Part shown: positions 1 through 7,018 of the stretch, piece after piece
Position numbering within the stretch: the first letter of the stretch is position 1
Layout of the letters: every line of letters begins with the position of its first letter
NCBI GenBank assembly: GCA_035493195.1
Contig: DATJIM010000325.1
Location: 1-14,410, forward strand
Direction: 5' to 3'
Length of the DNA stretch: 14,410 bases
Origin: Schlegelella_A sp035493195
GTDB lineage: Bacteria > Pseudomonadota > Gammaproteobacteria > Burkholderiales > Burkholderiaceae_C
Made by a program: the position numbers and the translations under genes
Notes under the pieces: model-generated
The model's database searches: none
What the model was told of the DNA's origin: nothing
Seen by the model: the letters and a program-made list of their open reading frames with translations, nothing else

Positions 1-155
1 ACGCTCTTGCCGGACCCCGACTCGCCGACGATGCCGACGACCTCGCCCGCGCCGACCGCGAAGCTGACGTCGTCGACCGCGACGAGGGACGTGTCGCCGG
101 CGGGGAATTCGACCGTCAGGCGGTCGACTTCGAGCAGAGCACGGGCTGCGTTCAA
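1..155 (-). CDS. dppD: Dipeptide ABC transporter ATP-binding protein, N-terminal end (partial)
   Basis: This is the first 51 codons of an ABC ATPase; the rest lies beyond the left edge. It would hydrolyse ATP on the cytoplasmic face of the peptide importer formed by the two permeases upstream. The visible part has the usual opening beta strands of a peptide-importer ATPase (LLEVDRLTVEF at about residues 7-17) and a full Walker A motif, GESGSGKS, at residues 44-51, the form typical of DppD/OppD. The chosen start is TTG at 155-153, which overlaps the dppC stop as TTGA; no ATG or GTG lies in frame between there and the first conserved strand. The 4-base overlap suggests translational coupling. 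DppD rather than DppF is inferred from its place after dppC. Confidence 0.85.
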   Translation of the reverse strand, partial: MNAARALLEVDRLTVEFPAGDTSLVAVDDVSFAVGAGEVVGIVGESGSGKS

Positions 156-1060
156 CGCTTCAACCTCGGATCCAGGGCATCGCGCAGGCCATCGCCGGTG
201 AGATTGAACGCGAGCACGGTGACGAGGATCGCGAGGCCCGGCAGCGTCACCACCCACCACGCGCTCTGGATGAACTCGAGCGCGCTCGCGAGCATCGAAC
301 CCCATTCGGGGGTCGGCGGCTGCGCGCCGAGACCGAGGAAGCCGAGCGCGGCCGCGTCGAGGATCGCCGACGAGAAGCCGAGCGTCGCCTGCACGATCAG
401 CGGCGCGGCGCAGTTCGGCAGCACGGTGTCGAACATCAGCCTGAGCGTGCCCGCGCCGGCGAGCCGCGATGCCTGCACGTAGTCCTTGGCGAGCTCGCCG
501 AGCACCGCGCCGCGCGTCAGCCGCACGAAGTGCGGCAGCATGACGATCGCGATCGCGTACATCGCGTTCGCGAGCCCGGGTCCGAGCACGGCGACGACCG
601 CGACCGCGAGCAGCAGGCTCGGCAGCGCGAGCATGACGTCCATCAGCCGCATCACGATGTACTCGGCGACGCGGCCGCGGTAGAAGCCCGCGACCAGACC
701 GAGCAGAACCCCGCCCGAGAGCGAGAGGCCGACCGAGACGAGACCGATGACGAGCGACAGCCGCGTGCCGTGGATCAGGCGCGAGAGGATGTCGCGGCCG
801 ACCGGGTCGGTGCCGAGCACGAAGACGTGGCCGCCGACCGGCGAGAGCGATGGCGCGCGCAACGCGGCGTCGCGGAACTGCTCGCTCGGGTCGTACGGCG
901 AAATCAAGTCGGCGAAGACCGCGCAGAAGACGAGCAGGCCGAGGACGACGAGCCCGATCACGGCGCCGCGGTTGCGCCGGAAGTCGCGCCAGAGCTCGCG
1001 CGCCGGCGACGGCGGCGCGAGCGCGAGCGGCGTGGCGACGGTCGTCGTCGGCGTGCTCAC
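152..1060 (-). CDS. dppC: Dipeptide ABC transporter permease, DppC type
   Basis: Inner-membrane permease of 302 residues, the usual length for DppC/OppC. A short cytoplasmic N-terminus (about 1-32) is followed by a first membrane segment (about 33-51), a periplasmic stretch containing VLGTDPVGRD (81-90), which is characteristic of DppC/OppC, and then further membrane segments. The cytoplasmic EAA loop that docks on the ATPase runs from about 194 to 220 (DYVQASRLAGAGTLRLMF). The C-terminus ends DALDPRLKR, also typical. The start is GTG at 1060-1058, overlapping the dppB stop as GTGA. The reading frame stays open well upstream inside dppB, but that extension is arginine-rich and unlike the family, so it is rejected. 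It pairs with DppB to form the channel. Confidence 0.93.
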   Translation of the reverse strand: MSTPTTTVATPLALAPPSPARELWRDFRRNRGAVIGLVVLGLLVFCAVFADLISPYDPSEQFRDAALRAPSLSPVGGHVFVLGTDPVGRDILSRLIHGTRLSLVIGLVSVGLSLSGGVLLGLVAGFYRGRVAEYIVMRLMDVMLALPSLLLAVAVVAVLGPGLANAMYAIAIVMLPHFVRLTRGAVLGELAKDYVQASRLAGAGTLRLMFDTVLPNCAAPLIVQATLGFSSAILDAAALGFLGLGAQPPTPEWGSMLASALEFIQSAWWVVTLPGLAILVTVLAFNLTGDGLRDALDPRLKR

Positions 1061-2064
1061 GCGTGCCGGATCCGCGGATTGATGACGCCGTAGAGCACGT
1101 CGACGATCAGGTTGACGCCGATGATGATCGTCGCCGTGCAGAGGATGCCGCCCTGCACCGCGGCGTAGTCGCGGCGATGGATCGCCTCGACGAGCCACTT
1201 GCCGACGCCGGGCCAGGCGAAGATCGTCTCGGTCAGGATCGCGCCGGCGAAAAGCGTCCCGATCTGCAGGCCGACCGTCGTCACGACCGGAATCAGTGCG
1301 TTCCTGAGCGCGTGCACGGCGACGACGCGGAGCTTTCCGGCGCCCTTGGCGCGCGCGGTTCGCACGTAGTCTTCGCGCAGCACCTCGAGCATCGACGAAC
1401 GCGTCATCCGCGCGATGACGGCGAGCGGGATCGTGCCGAGCGCGATCGCCGGCAGCACGAGATGCGAGAGCGCGCTGCGAAACGCGCCCTTGTCGGCGGC
1501 GAGGAGCGAATCGACGAGCATGAAGCCGGTGACCGGAGGGATGTCGTACTGGATCGCGAGCCTTCCAGAGACGGGCGTCCAGCCGAGCCCCACCGAGAAG
1601 GTGAGGATCAGCAGCAGCCCCCACCAGAAGATCGGCATCGAGTAGCCGGTCAGCGACGCCCCCATCACCGAGTAGTCCCAGACGGTGTTGCGCCTGACCG
1701 CGGCGACGATGCCGGCCGGCACGCCCAAGACGATCGCGAACACGATCGCGACGAGCGACAGCTCGACCGTGGCCGGAAAGCGCGCCGCGAACTCGGACAA
1801 CACCGGTTCGTGCGTGACGACCGAGATGCCGAGGTCACCGTGCAGCGCGCGCCAGACGTACTCGCCGTACTGCACCGCGAGCGGCCGGTCGAGACCGAAC
1901 TCGTGGATGAGCCGCTGGTAGCGCTCCGGCGACATGCCGCGCTCGCCCGACAGCGCCTCGACTGGATCGCCCGGGATGAGGCGGATCAACGCGAAGACGA
2001 GCAGCGTGATGCCGAGAAAGGTCGGCACCACGAGAGCGAGGCGCTTGAGGATGAACGCGAGCAT
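1057..2064 (-). CDS. dppB: Dipeptide ABC transporter permease, DppB type
   Basis: Inner-membrane permease of 335 residues, matching the DppB/OppB family in length and layout. It starts with a membrane segment (about 9-29) followed by the family signature LIPGDPVEAL (29-38). Several more membrane segments follow, then the EAA loop at 233-259 (YVRTARAKGAGKLRV) and the late signature TETIFAWPGVGKW (278-290). The start is ATG at 2064; no clear Shine-Dalgarno sequence precedes it, but the protein aligns with the family from the first residue. It is the first gene of the dppBCD block. Its natural partner dppA lies further upstream on the same strand, separated by an oppositely oriented PEP-CTERM gene, so dppBCD probably needs its own promoter in the 2065-2242 gap. 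Confidence 0.94.
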   Translation of the reverse strand: MLAFILKRLALVVPTFLGITLLVFALIRLIPGDPVEALSGERGMSPERYQRLIHEFGLDRPLAVQYGEYVWRALHGDLGISVVTHEPVLSEFAARFPATVELSLVAIVFAIVLGVPAGIVAAVRRNTVWDYSVMGASLTGYSMPIFWWGLLLILTFSVGLGWTPVSGRLAIQYDIPPVTGFMLVDSLLAADKGAFRSALSHLVLPAIALGTIPLAVIARMTRSSMLEVLREDYVRTARAKGAGKLRVVAVHALRNALIPVVTTVGLQIGTLFAGAILTETIFAWPGVGKWLVEAIHRRDYAAVQGGILCTATIIIGVNLIVDVLYGVINPRIRHA

Positions 2065-2068
2065 CGTT

Positions 2069-2095
2069 GCTGACTCGATGCTGACTCAGCGAGTC
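2069..2095. promoter_or_regulatory. Palindrome and direct repeat just upstream of dppB
   Basis: The octamer GCTGACTC occurs twice, at 2069-2076 and 2080-2087, 11 bases apart, about one helical turn. The second copy is the left half of the perfect 11-base palindrome GCTGACTCAGC (2080-2090). An overlapping pair GACTCG (2072-2077) and CGAGTC (2090-2095) adds further symmetry. The element ends only 5 bases before the dppB start codon. This is a plausible repressor-binding or leader-structure site, but no named regulator motif is recognised and no promoter hexamers are clear. Confidence 0.3.
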
Positions 2096-2133
2096 GCGTG
2101 CGCGCAGGAACGCCGCTCGCTCGCTCGGCGCGG

Positions 2134-2149
2134 CCCCGCGAACGCGGGG
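2134..2149. other. GC-rich hairpin in the dppB / PEP-CTERM divergent gap
   Basis: CCCCGCG (2134-2140) and CGCGGGG (2143-2149) are perfect complements and can fold into at least a 6-pair stem with a GAAC loop. It sits midway in the 178-base gap between the divergent dppB and PEP-CTERM genes. With no T-tract it is not a typical terminator; it may simply reflect the base composition. Confidence 0.3.
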
Positions 2150-2174
2150 TGGTGGCCGTGCGTCACGAGGAGAA

Positions 2175-2235
2175 CGATCGAAGTCTCGGCGGCCGATGCC
2201 GCCGCGTCGAACACGAGATCGCTTCGATCGAGGAG
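2175..2235 (+). promoter_or_regulatory. Nested hairpin leader ending at the PEP-CTERM ribosome binding site
   Basis: A perfect 9-base inverted repeat, CGATCGAAG (2175-2183) and CTTCGATCG (2222-2230), encloses a perfect 7-pair hairpin, CGGCGGC (2187-2193) and GCCGCCG (2198-2204), with a CGAT loop. A further 5-base pair GATCG/CGATC (2217-2221, 2225-2229) competes with the outer right arm. The right arm abuts the Shine-Dalgarno AGGAG at 2231-2235, so folding could affect ribosome access. The structure is visible in sequence; any regulatory function is inferred. Confidence 0.35.
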
Positions 2236-2242
2236 CAGGATC

Positions 2243-3121
2243 ATGAACAGGAAGCTCTCGCGGCTCGCCGCCGCCCTCGCGATTCTTGCAGCCCCGTCGG
2301 CGTGGGCCGACGACCCGTTCTTCTTCAGCACCGGAAACGTCACCAACGCGATCGGCATGGCGTCGCGACCCGACGTCGGCGGCAAGACCGAGATCGAAGC
2401 CGCGGACGACTTCGTGACGACGGCGCCGACGACGATCACGTCGGCGACCTTCACCGGTGTCGTCACGTCGCTCACCGGCCTGTCGACGATCGGCGAGGTG
2501 GTCGTCGAGATCTACCGCGTCTTTCCGCTCGATTCCGACACGGTGCGCACGCCGAGCGTGCCGACGCGTGCCAATTCGCCGTCCGACGTCGCGCTCGACT
2601 CGCGCTCGAGCAGCGTCGCCGGCGAGATGTCGTTCGCGACGGCGACGCTGTCGCCGACGTTCACGGCGTCGAACTCGGTGCTGAACGGCATCCACGCGTC
2701 GCCCAACCAGCTCACCAATGGCGAAGGCGCGGTGACCGGGCGCGAGGTGCAATTCACGGTCACGTTCACGACGCCGCTCGTCCTGCCCGTCGACCACTAC
2801 TTCTTCATTCCGCAGGTGCAGGTCACCGGCGGCGAGTTCTACTGGCTGAGCGGAACGCGGCCGCTCGTTGCACCAGGCACGCCGTTCGCGCCCGATCTGC
2901 AAACGTGGGTGCGCAACGATGCGCTCGACCCCGACTGGCTGCGCGTCGGCACCGACATCGTCGGCGCCGGCACGTTCAACGGCGCGTTCACGCTGAACGG
3001 CACCGTCGCGGCGGTTCCCGAGCCGGAGACCGACGCGCTGATGCTGGCCGGACTCGCGATGCTCGGCGCGATCGCGCGCCGCCGCCGGCGCGTCACGGTC
3101 CCGTCATGTCCACCTTGTTGA
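2243..3121 (+). CDS. PEP-CTERM sorting-signal exported protein
   Basis: A 292-residue exported protein of unknown function. It has a Sec signal peptide (MNRKLSRL, hydrophobic stretch to about 22, likely cleavage after SAWA), a Thr/Ser/Val-rich, probably beta-sheet body (about 24-255), and a C-terminal PEP-CTERM signal: VPEPETDALM at 258-267, a hydrophobic segment to about 278, then an Arg cluster (279-283). PEP-CTERM proteins are processed by an exosortase (EpsH/XrtA type) at the inner membrane and are linked to exopolysaccharide; no exosortase is in this window. The start ATG is supported by AGGAG at 2231-2235, 7 bases upstream. The gene lies between dppA and dppB on the opposite strand. Its last nine residues after the Arg cluster (VTVPSCPPC) are encoded largely across the end of dppA, an unusual overhang for this signal. 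Confidence 0.9.
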   Translation: MNRKLSRLAAALAILAAPSAWADDPFFFSTGNVTNAIGMASRPDVGGKTEIEAADDFVTTAPTTITSATFTGVVTSLTGLSTIGEVVVEIYRVFPLDSDTVRTPSVPTRANSPSDVALDSRSSSVAGEMSFATATLSPTFTASNSVLNGIHASPNQLTNGEGAVTGREVQFTVTFTTPLVLPVDHYFFIPQVQVTGGEFYWLSGTRPLVAPGTPFAPDLQTWVRNDALDPDWLRVGTDIVGAGTFNGAFTLNGTVAAVPEPETDALMLAGLAMLGAIARRRRRVTVPSCPPC

Positions 3122-4709
3122 AGAAGTGGTGGGCGGTCGCGTCCATCTTGTAGCCCGTCACTTCCTTGCGGATCGGATCGAAGCGCACCGAGTGCGCGAT
3201 CGGGATCCACGGCGCCTCTTCGTGCACGATCTCCTGCGCCTTGGCGTAGAAGCCGGCGCGGTCGGCCTGGCGCGTCGCCAGCTTGGCGTTCTGGACCAGC
3301 TTCTCGAAGCCGTCGTTGCACCAGCGCGCGACGTTGCCGCCGCCCTTGACGGCGGCGCAGCCGAGCAGCGGGACGAAGAAGTTGTCGGGGTCGCCGTTGT
3401 CGCCCGACCAGCCGAACATCATCGCGTGCTGCTCGCCGGTCTTGCTGCGCTTCCTGTACTCGCCCCACTCGTACGTCAGCAGCTTCGTGCGCACGCCGAC
3501 CTTCTCCCAGTCCTGCTGGATCAGCTCGGCCATGCGCTTGCCGTCGGGGTTGTAGGGGCGGGTGACGGGCAGATACCAGAGCTCGACGTCGACGCCGTTC
3601 GGATAGCCGGCCTGCGCGAGCAGCGCCTTCGCCTTCGCCGGGTCGTAGGGGTAGTCCTGGACCTTGTCGTTGTACGACCAGAGCGTCGGCGGGATCGGGT
3701 TCTTCGCCACCTGGCCGGCGCCCTGGAAGACGTTGTCGAGGATCGCCTTCTTGTTCACCGCCATGTTCAGTGCCTGGCGCACGAGCTTCGAGTCGAACGG
3801 CTTCTTCTCGACGTTGAACGAGATGTAGCCGACGTTGAGGCCCTGCTGCTGGACGAGGTTGATGTTCGGGTCGTTCTTCATCAGCGCGACGTCGGCCGGC
3901 TTCGGGAACGCCATCGCGTGGCACTCGCCCGTCTTCAGCTTCGCGAAGCGCACCGACGCGTCCGTGGTGATCGCATAGACGAGGTTGTCGATCTTCGGGC
4001 GACCGTTCCAGTGCTGGTCGAACGCCTTGTAGCGGATCACCGCGTCCTTCTGGTACGAGACGAACTGGAACGGGCCGGTGCCGATCGGCTCGCGGTCGAT
4101 GACGTCGGGCGTCTTCGCCGCCATCATCTTGTCGGCGTACTCGGCCGACAGGATCGACGCGAAGTCCATCGCCATGTCGGCCATGAACGGCGCCTCGGGC
4201 TTCTTCAGCACGAACTTCACCGTCATCGGGTCGACCTTCTCGACGTGATCGACGATGTCCTTCATCCCCATGTCGTCGAAGTACGCGTACGTCTGTCCCG
4301 GCGTCACCTTCGCGAACGGATGCTTCGGGTCGGCCATCCGGTTGTACGAGAAGAGGACGTCGTCGGCGTTGAAGTCGCGCGTCGGCGTGAAGTGGGCGTT
4401 GCTGTGGAACTTGACGCCGCGGCGCAGCTTGAACGTGTAGCTGAGGCCGTCGGGCGCCGCCGTCCAGCTCTCGGCGAGGCCGGGGACGATGTTGGTCGTG
4501 CCGATCTCGAACTCGACCAGCCGGTTGTAGATCGGCACCGACGATGCGTCGGCGGTCGTCCCGGTGGTGAAGAACTGCGGGTTGAAGCCTTCGGGACTGC
4601 CCTCCGAGCAGTAGACGAGGGTCTTGGCGGCGAAGGCGGCGCTGCTGGCGCCGGCGGCGAGCGCGACGACGGCGAGTGCAGCGGCGGCCCGGACGGTGCG
4701 GATGGGCAT
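3093..4709 (-). CDS. dppA: Periplasmic dipeptide-binding protein DppA
   Basis: Solute-binding protein of 538 residues for the DppBCD importer. The signal peptide spans about 1-28 (cleavage near AFA-A), and the mature protein opens KTLVYCSEGSPEGFNPQ, nearly identical to E. coli DppA. The four cysteines that form two disulfides in E. coli DppA are all present (Cys34, Cys263, Cys451, Cys464). The peptide-binding segment GDNGDPDNFF (436-445), which contains the Asp that binds the peptide amino group, is also conserved. Likely substrates are dipeptides; haem or other ligands known for some DppA proteins cannot be excluded. The start is ATG at 4709, placed by the signal peptide, with a weak CGGAA ribosome site 5 bases upstream. 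The stop lies inside the 3' end of the convergent PEP-CTERM gene (29-base overlap), leaving no room for a separate terminator. Confidence 0.97.
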   Translation of the reverse strand: MPIRTVRAAAALAVVALAAGASSAAFAAKTLVYCSEGSPEGFNPQFFTTGTTADASSVPIYNRLVEFEIGTTNIVPGLAESWTAAPDGLSYTFKLRRGVKFHSNAHFTPTRDFNADDVLFSYNRMADPKHPFAKVTPGQTYAYFDDMGMKDIVDHVEKVDPMTVKFVLKKPEAPFMADMAMDFASILSAEYADKMMAAKTPDVIDREPIGTGPFQFVSYQKDAVIRYKAFDQHWNGRPKIDNLVYAITTDASVRFAKLKTGECHAMAFPKPADVALMKNDPNINLVQQQGLNVGYISFNVEKKPFDSKLVRQALNMAVNKKAILDNVFQGAGQVAKNPIPPTLWSYNDKVQDYPYDPAKAKALLAQAGYPNGVDVELWYLPVTRPYNPDGKRMAELIQQDWEKVGVRTKLLTYEWGEYRKRSKTGEQHAMMFGWSGDNGDPDNFFVPLLGCAAVKGGGNVARWCNDGFEKLVQNAKLATRQADRAGFYAKAQEIVHEEAPWIPIAHSVRFDPIRKEVTGYKMDATAHHFFNKVDMTGP

Positions 4710-4712
4710 GTG

Positions 4713-4769
4713 CGTTCCGATCAGAGAAGAAGGCTGCGGCGGCGAAGCCGCGCGCGGATCGGAATGATA
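4713..4769 (-). promoter_or_regulatory. dppA leader: -10-like box and nested inverted repeat covering the ribosome site
   Basis: Read on the minus strand, a -10-like TATCAT (4769-4764) runs into TTCCGATC (4764-4757). After a GC hairpin, GCGGC (4751-4747) and GCCGC (4740-4736) with loop TTCGCC, comes the exact complement GATCGGAA (4722-4715), then five bases and the ATG. The outer pairing extends by a G-T wobble and one C-G pair. The right arm contains CGGAA, the only Shine-Dalgarno-like sequence for dppA, so folding would hide it. Alternatively the repeat is a protein operator straddling the transcription start. No convincing -35 box at normal spacing was found. Confidence 0.4.
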
Positions 4770-4804
4770 GGTCGCTGCGCCGCCGCGGCGCGCGCAAGCC
4801 GGGC

Positions 4805-5923
4805 TCAGGCGCCGAGGCCGGCGTACGCGTCCTGGACGGGCTTGGCGAGCTGCGACCAGCGCGGCACCGTCTTCGCGCCGTTGCGCTCTCCCGCCGACGC
4901 CAGCGCGCGCAGCGCGGCGAGGCGATCGGCGTCGCGCAACGCGCAGCCGAGCGGCGAGGACGCGTTCTCGAGTCCGACGCTGCCGACTTCGGCGGCGAGC
5001 CCCTCCATCAGCGCGCCGAGCTTCCACGGGCCGACGAGCGCGCCGAACAGCGCGTCGCGGCGGCGGATCACCTGCGGAACGACCTCGAGGTGCGCGATCT
5101 CGACCGGCCCGATCGCGAGGTCCTCGAGGTTGTCGATCGCGCGCAGCACCGCGGTCCAGCCCGAGTTGTGGAGCAGTCCGGCGAGATAGCCGTCGAAAGG
5201 ATCGAGGTCGTATTGGCCTGCGATCGCCGCGGCGAGCCGCGCCTTGCGGTCGGCGTCCTTCCAGATCTGTGTCGCGGCGCGCGCCGACAGCGAGCTGCCC
5301 TTGGCGTCGAAGATCGGACGCAGGACGACGTTGGCGATCGCCCGGCGTAGGCCCTGCGTGCCGATCACCTGGACCGCACGCGGCAGGTCGATCTCCTCGT
5401 CGTCGTCGCCGCGCGCGAGCACGCTGGTCGCGCTGCGAACGACCTCGGCGGTCAGGACGACGTCGCGCGAGATGCGCTCGGCGACGTCCGTCGACGAGTA
5501 GCGCTCGTCGCGCAGCGTCTTCATCAGCTGCGGAATGACGTGCGGCGCGCGTGGCAGGAGCCCGGCGCGCAGCGTCTCGGAGGCGATGATCTCGTCGACG
5601 CGGCCGAGCAGCTCGCCGATCAGGGCGCCGGCCGGCGGACGTGCAGCGGCATTCGCGGGGACGCCGATCAGCCAGCAGAAGAAGCGGTAGTTGCGCGTCG
5701 CCGGCGGGTCCTCGGGGATCGTCTCCGCGACCGGCGGCTGCAGGACAGCAGCGGCCGTCGCTGGCGCCAGGGGCATCGGCGCCGTCGGCGGCGCAGCGGG
5801 CGAGATCGGCGCCGGGCGCGTCGCCTGCGGCGGCAGCGTCGGCGAGATGCCGGGCGAAACCGTGGCGCGCGCATCGGCCTTTCGCCAGCGCGCCAGAGGA
5901 TTCCACCAGCGGTCGACAGACAT
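4805..5923 (-). CDS. HDOD-domain signalling protein
   Basis: A predicted cytoplasmic protein of 372 residues. The N-terminus is a Trp/Arg-containing stretch followed by a Pro/Ala-rich low-complexity linker (about 20-75). A helical HDOD domain follows, about 115-320. It shows LPRAPHVIPQLMKTL at the usual opening, ISRDVVLTAEVVRSA (151-165), AVQVIGTQGLRRAIA (183-197), and GLLHNSGW (249-256), where the His-Asp of true HD hydrolases is His-Asn. HDOD proteins generally lack phosphohydrolase activity and serve as signalling scaffolds in stress, motility or c-di-GMP control; the specific role here is unknown. The start MSVDRWW at 5923 is preferred over an in-frame ATG at 5965, but neither has a good ribosome site. 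It lies 95 bases upstream of dppA on the same strand, so read-through into dppA is possible. Confidence 0.8.
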   Translation of the reverse strand: MSVDRWWNPLARWRKADARATVSPGISPTLPPQATRPAPISPAAPPTAPMPLAPATAAAVLQPPVAETIPEDPPATRNYRFFCWLIGVPANAAARPPAGALIGELLGRVDEIIASETLRAGLLPRAPHVIPQLMKTLRDERYSSTDVAERISRDVVLTAEVVRSATSVLARGDDDEEIDLPRAVQVIGTQGLRRAIANVVLRPIFDAKGSSLSARAATQIWKDADRKARLAAAIAGQYDLDPFDGYLAGLLHNSGWTAVLRAIDNLEDLAIGPVEIAHLEVVPQVIRRRDALFGALVGPWKLGALMEGLAAEVGSVGLENASSPLGCALRDADRLAALRALASAGERNGAKTVPRWSQLAKPVQDAYAGLGA

Positions 5924-5977
5924 CGGCAGACCCGGTCGCTGCAACAGGCACCAGTATCGGCACATCCGGCGCCGAAA

Positions 5978-5990
5978 CGCACCCCGTGCG
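5978..5990 (-). terminator. Weak hairpin after the AEC permease gene
   Basis: CGCAC (5978-5982) and GTGCG (5986-5990) form a perfect 5-pair stem with a 3-base loop, starting 11 bases after the permease stop codon. There is no T-tract, and the stem is short for a GC-rich genome, so this is a weak terminator candidate only. Confidence 0.2.
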
Positions 5991-6001
5991 GGAGCGACTG
6001 T

Positions 6002-6976
6002 TCAACCCGTCACGTGCAAAATTGCCAGCCAGAGCGGCGCCGTGACGACAAAGGCCAGGGTCGAAAGCACGATCGCGGTGCTCGTCTCGGCGGGCAGGGT
6101 CCGGTAGCGCTGGGCGAAGATCAGGGCGTTGCTGCCCACCGGAAGCGCCGCGAGCATGACGACGATCGCGAGCGCAACGCCGTCGAGCCCGACGGCGTAC
6201 CGCGCGAACAAAAGCACCGCGAGCGGATGCACCGCGAGCTTCACCGCAGCGAGCAGGGTCGCCGCGCGCAGCGCCCCGCGCAAGCCGTGGTGGGCGAGCG
6301 AGACGCCGATCAGCACCAGGCAGACCGGGACGACCGCTTGGCCGAGGGTGCCGAGGATCTCGTCGACGAGCCCGGGCAGCGCGAGACCGGAGAGGTTCCA
6401 GGCAAGCCCGGCGAGCACCGGCAGCACCACCGGGTGGATCACCGTGTTGCGCACCGTCGTCGCGAGCGTGCGCAGGAGGCGCGCGCGGCCGTCGCCGAGC
6501 CCTGGGTTCGCGCGCGCGAGGTCGAGCTCGACGAGCGCCGTGAGCACCGTCAGCAGCGTCAGCGAGTGCAGCCCGACGACGGTGAGGTGGAGCGCGAGGC
6601 CCGCTTCGCCGAAGAGCGCGGCGGCGAGCGGGATGCCGATCTGGACCGCGTTGCCGAACGACGACGTGATCGCGCGAACGCTCGGCTCGGCGGCGGCGGC
6701 TCCGGCGCGCGCGCGGAGGCGCAGCGCCGTGTAGACGACGGTGACAAGTGCGAGCGTCGGCGCGAAGAACGCGACGACGACGCGGATGTCGAGCCGGTGG
6801 AAGTCGATCCGCGCCGTCGTGCGAAAGAGCAGCGCCGGAACGAAGACGTAGAACGCCGCCGCCGAAAGGACGCGAGAGCCTTCCTCGGCGCCGAGCTTGC
6901 CGCTCTTCGCCGCGCCCCAGCCGATCGCGACGACGGCGAAGATCGCGAGCAGCTTGACGAAGACGTCCGGCGACAT
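6002..6976 (-). CDS. AEC-family (auxin efflux carrier-like) permease
   Basis: An inner-membrane transporter of 324 residues, the usual size for bacterial AEC proteins (about 300-330 residues, around ten membrane helices). A hydrophobic helix at about 4-22 is followed by AFYVFVPALLF (41-51). The family motif SFGNAVQIGIPL is at 106-117, and the second-half counterpart LPVGSNALIFAQRY at 278-291; both contain the helix-breaking Pro/Asn/Gly residues seen in this fold. Bacterial members export or import small carboxylates such as malate or malonate, but the substrate cannot be read from the sequence. The start MSPDVFVKLL fits the family; the frame is open upstream to 7111, but that extension is Arg-rich and rejected. 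No Shine-Dalgarno is visible. A strong dyad lies 43-87 bases upstream. Confidence 0.88.
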   Translation of the reverse strand: MSPDVFVKLLAIFAVVAIGWGAAKSGKLGAEEGSRVLSAAAFYVFVPALLFRTTARIDFHRLDIRVVVAFFAPTLALVTVVYTALRLRARAGAAAAEPSVRAITSSFGNAVQIGIPLAAALFGEAGLALHLTVVGLHSLTLLTVLTALVELDLARANPGLGDGRARLLRTLATTVRNTVIHPVVLPVLAGLAWNLSGLALPGLVDEILGTLGQAVVPVCLVLIGVSLAHHGLRGALRAATLLAAVKLAVHPLAVLLFARYAVGLDGVALAIVVMLAALPVGSNALIFAQRYRTLPAETSTAIVLSTLAFVVTAPLWLAILHVTG

Positions 6977-7018
6977 CGGCGCGCAGTATCGGCGACAGTG
7001 CCTCGCGCCTGCACGAGC

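Noticed and set aside
850..2073. A 407-codon plus-strand open frame antisense to dppB and dppC
   Set aside because: Highly charged and without family similarity; the minus strand encodes well-matched permeases with EAA motifs.
2243..3121. PEP-CTERM gene as part of a mobile element
   Set aside because: No terminal repeats, target duplications or transposase are seen, and codon use appears as GC-rich as its neighbours. Insertion is inferred from gene order only.
3126..5189. A 687-codon plus-strand open frame antisense to dppA and the HDOD gene
   Set aside because: It is rich in Arg, Val, Asp and Glu with no domain or signal, and lies opposite two clearly recognised genes. Such long antisense frames are expected in GC-rich DNA.
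5924..5965. Longer HDOD start at 5965
   Set aside because: It adds 14 residues (MCRYWCLLQRPGLP) with no family support and no ribosome site. It cannot be excluded, but the shorter start is preferred.
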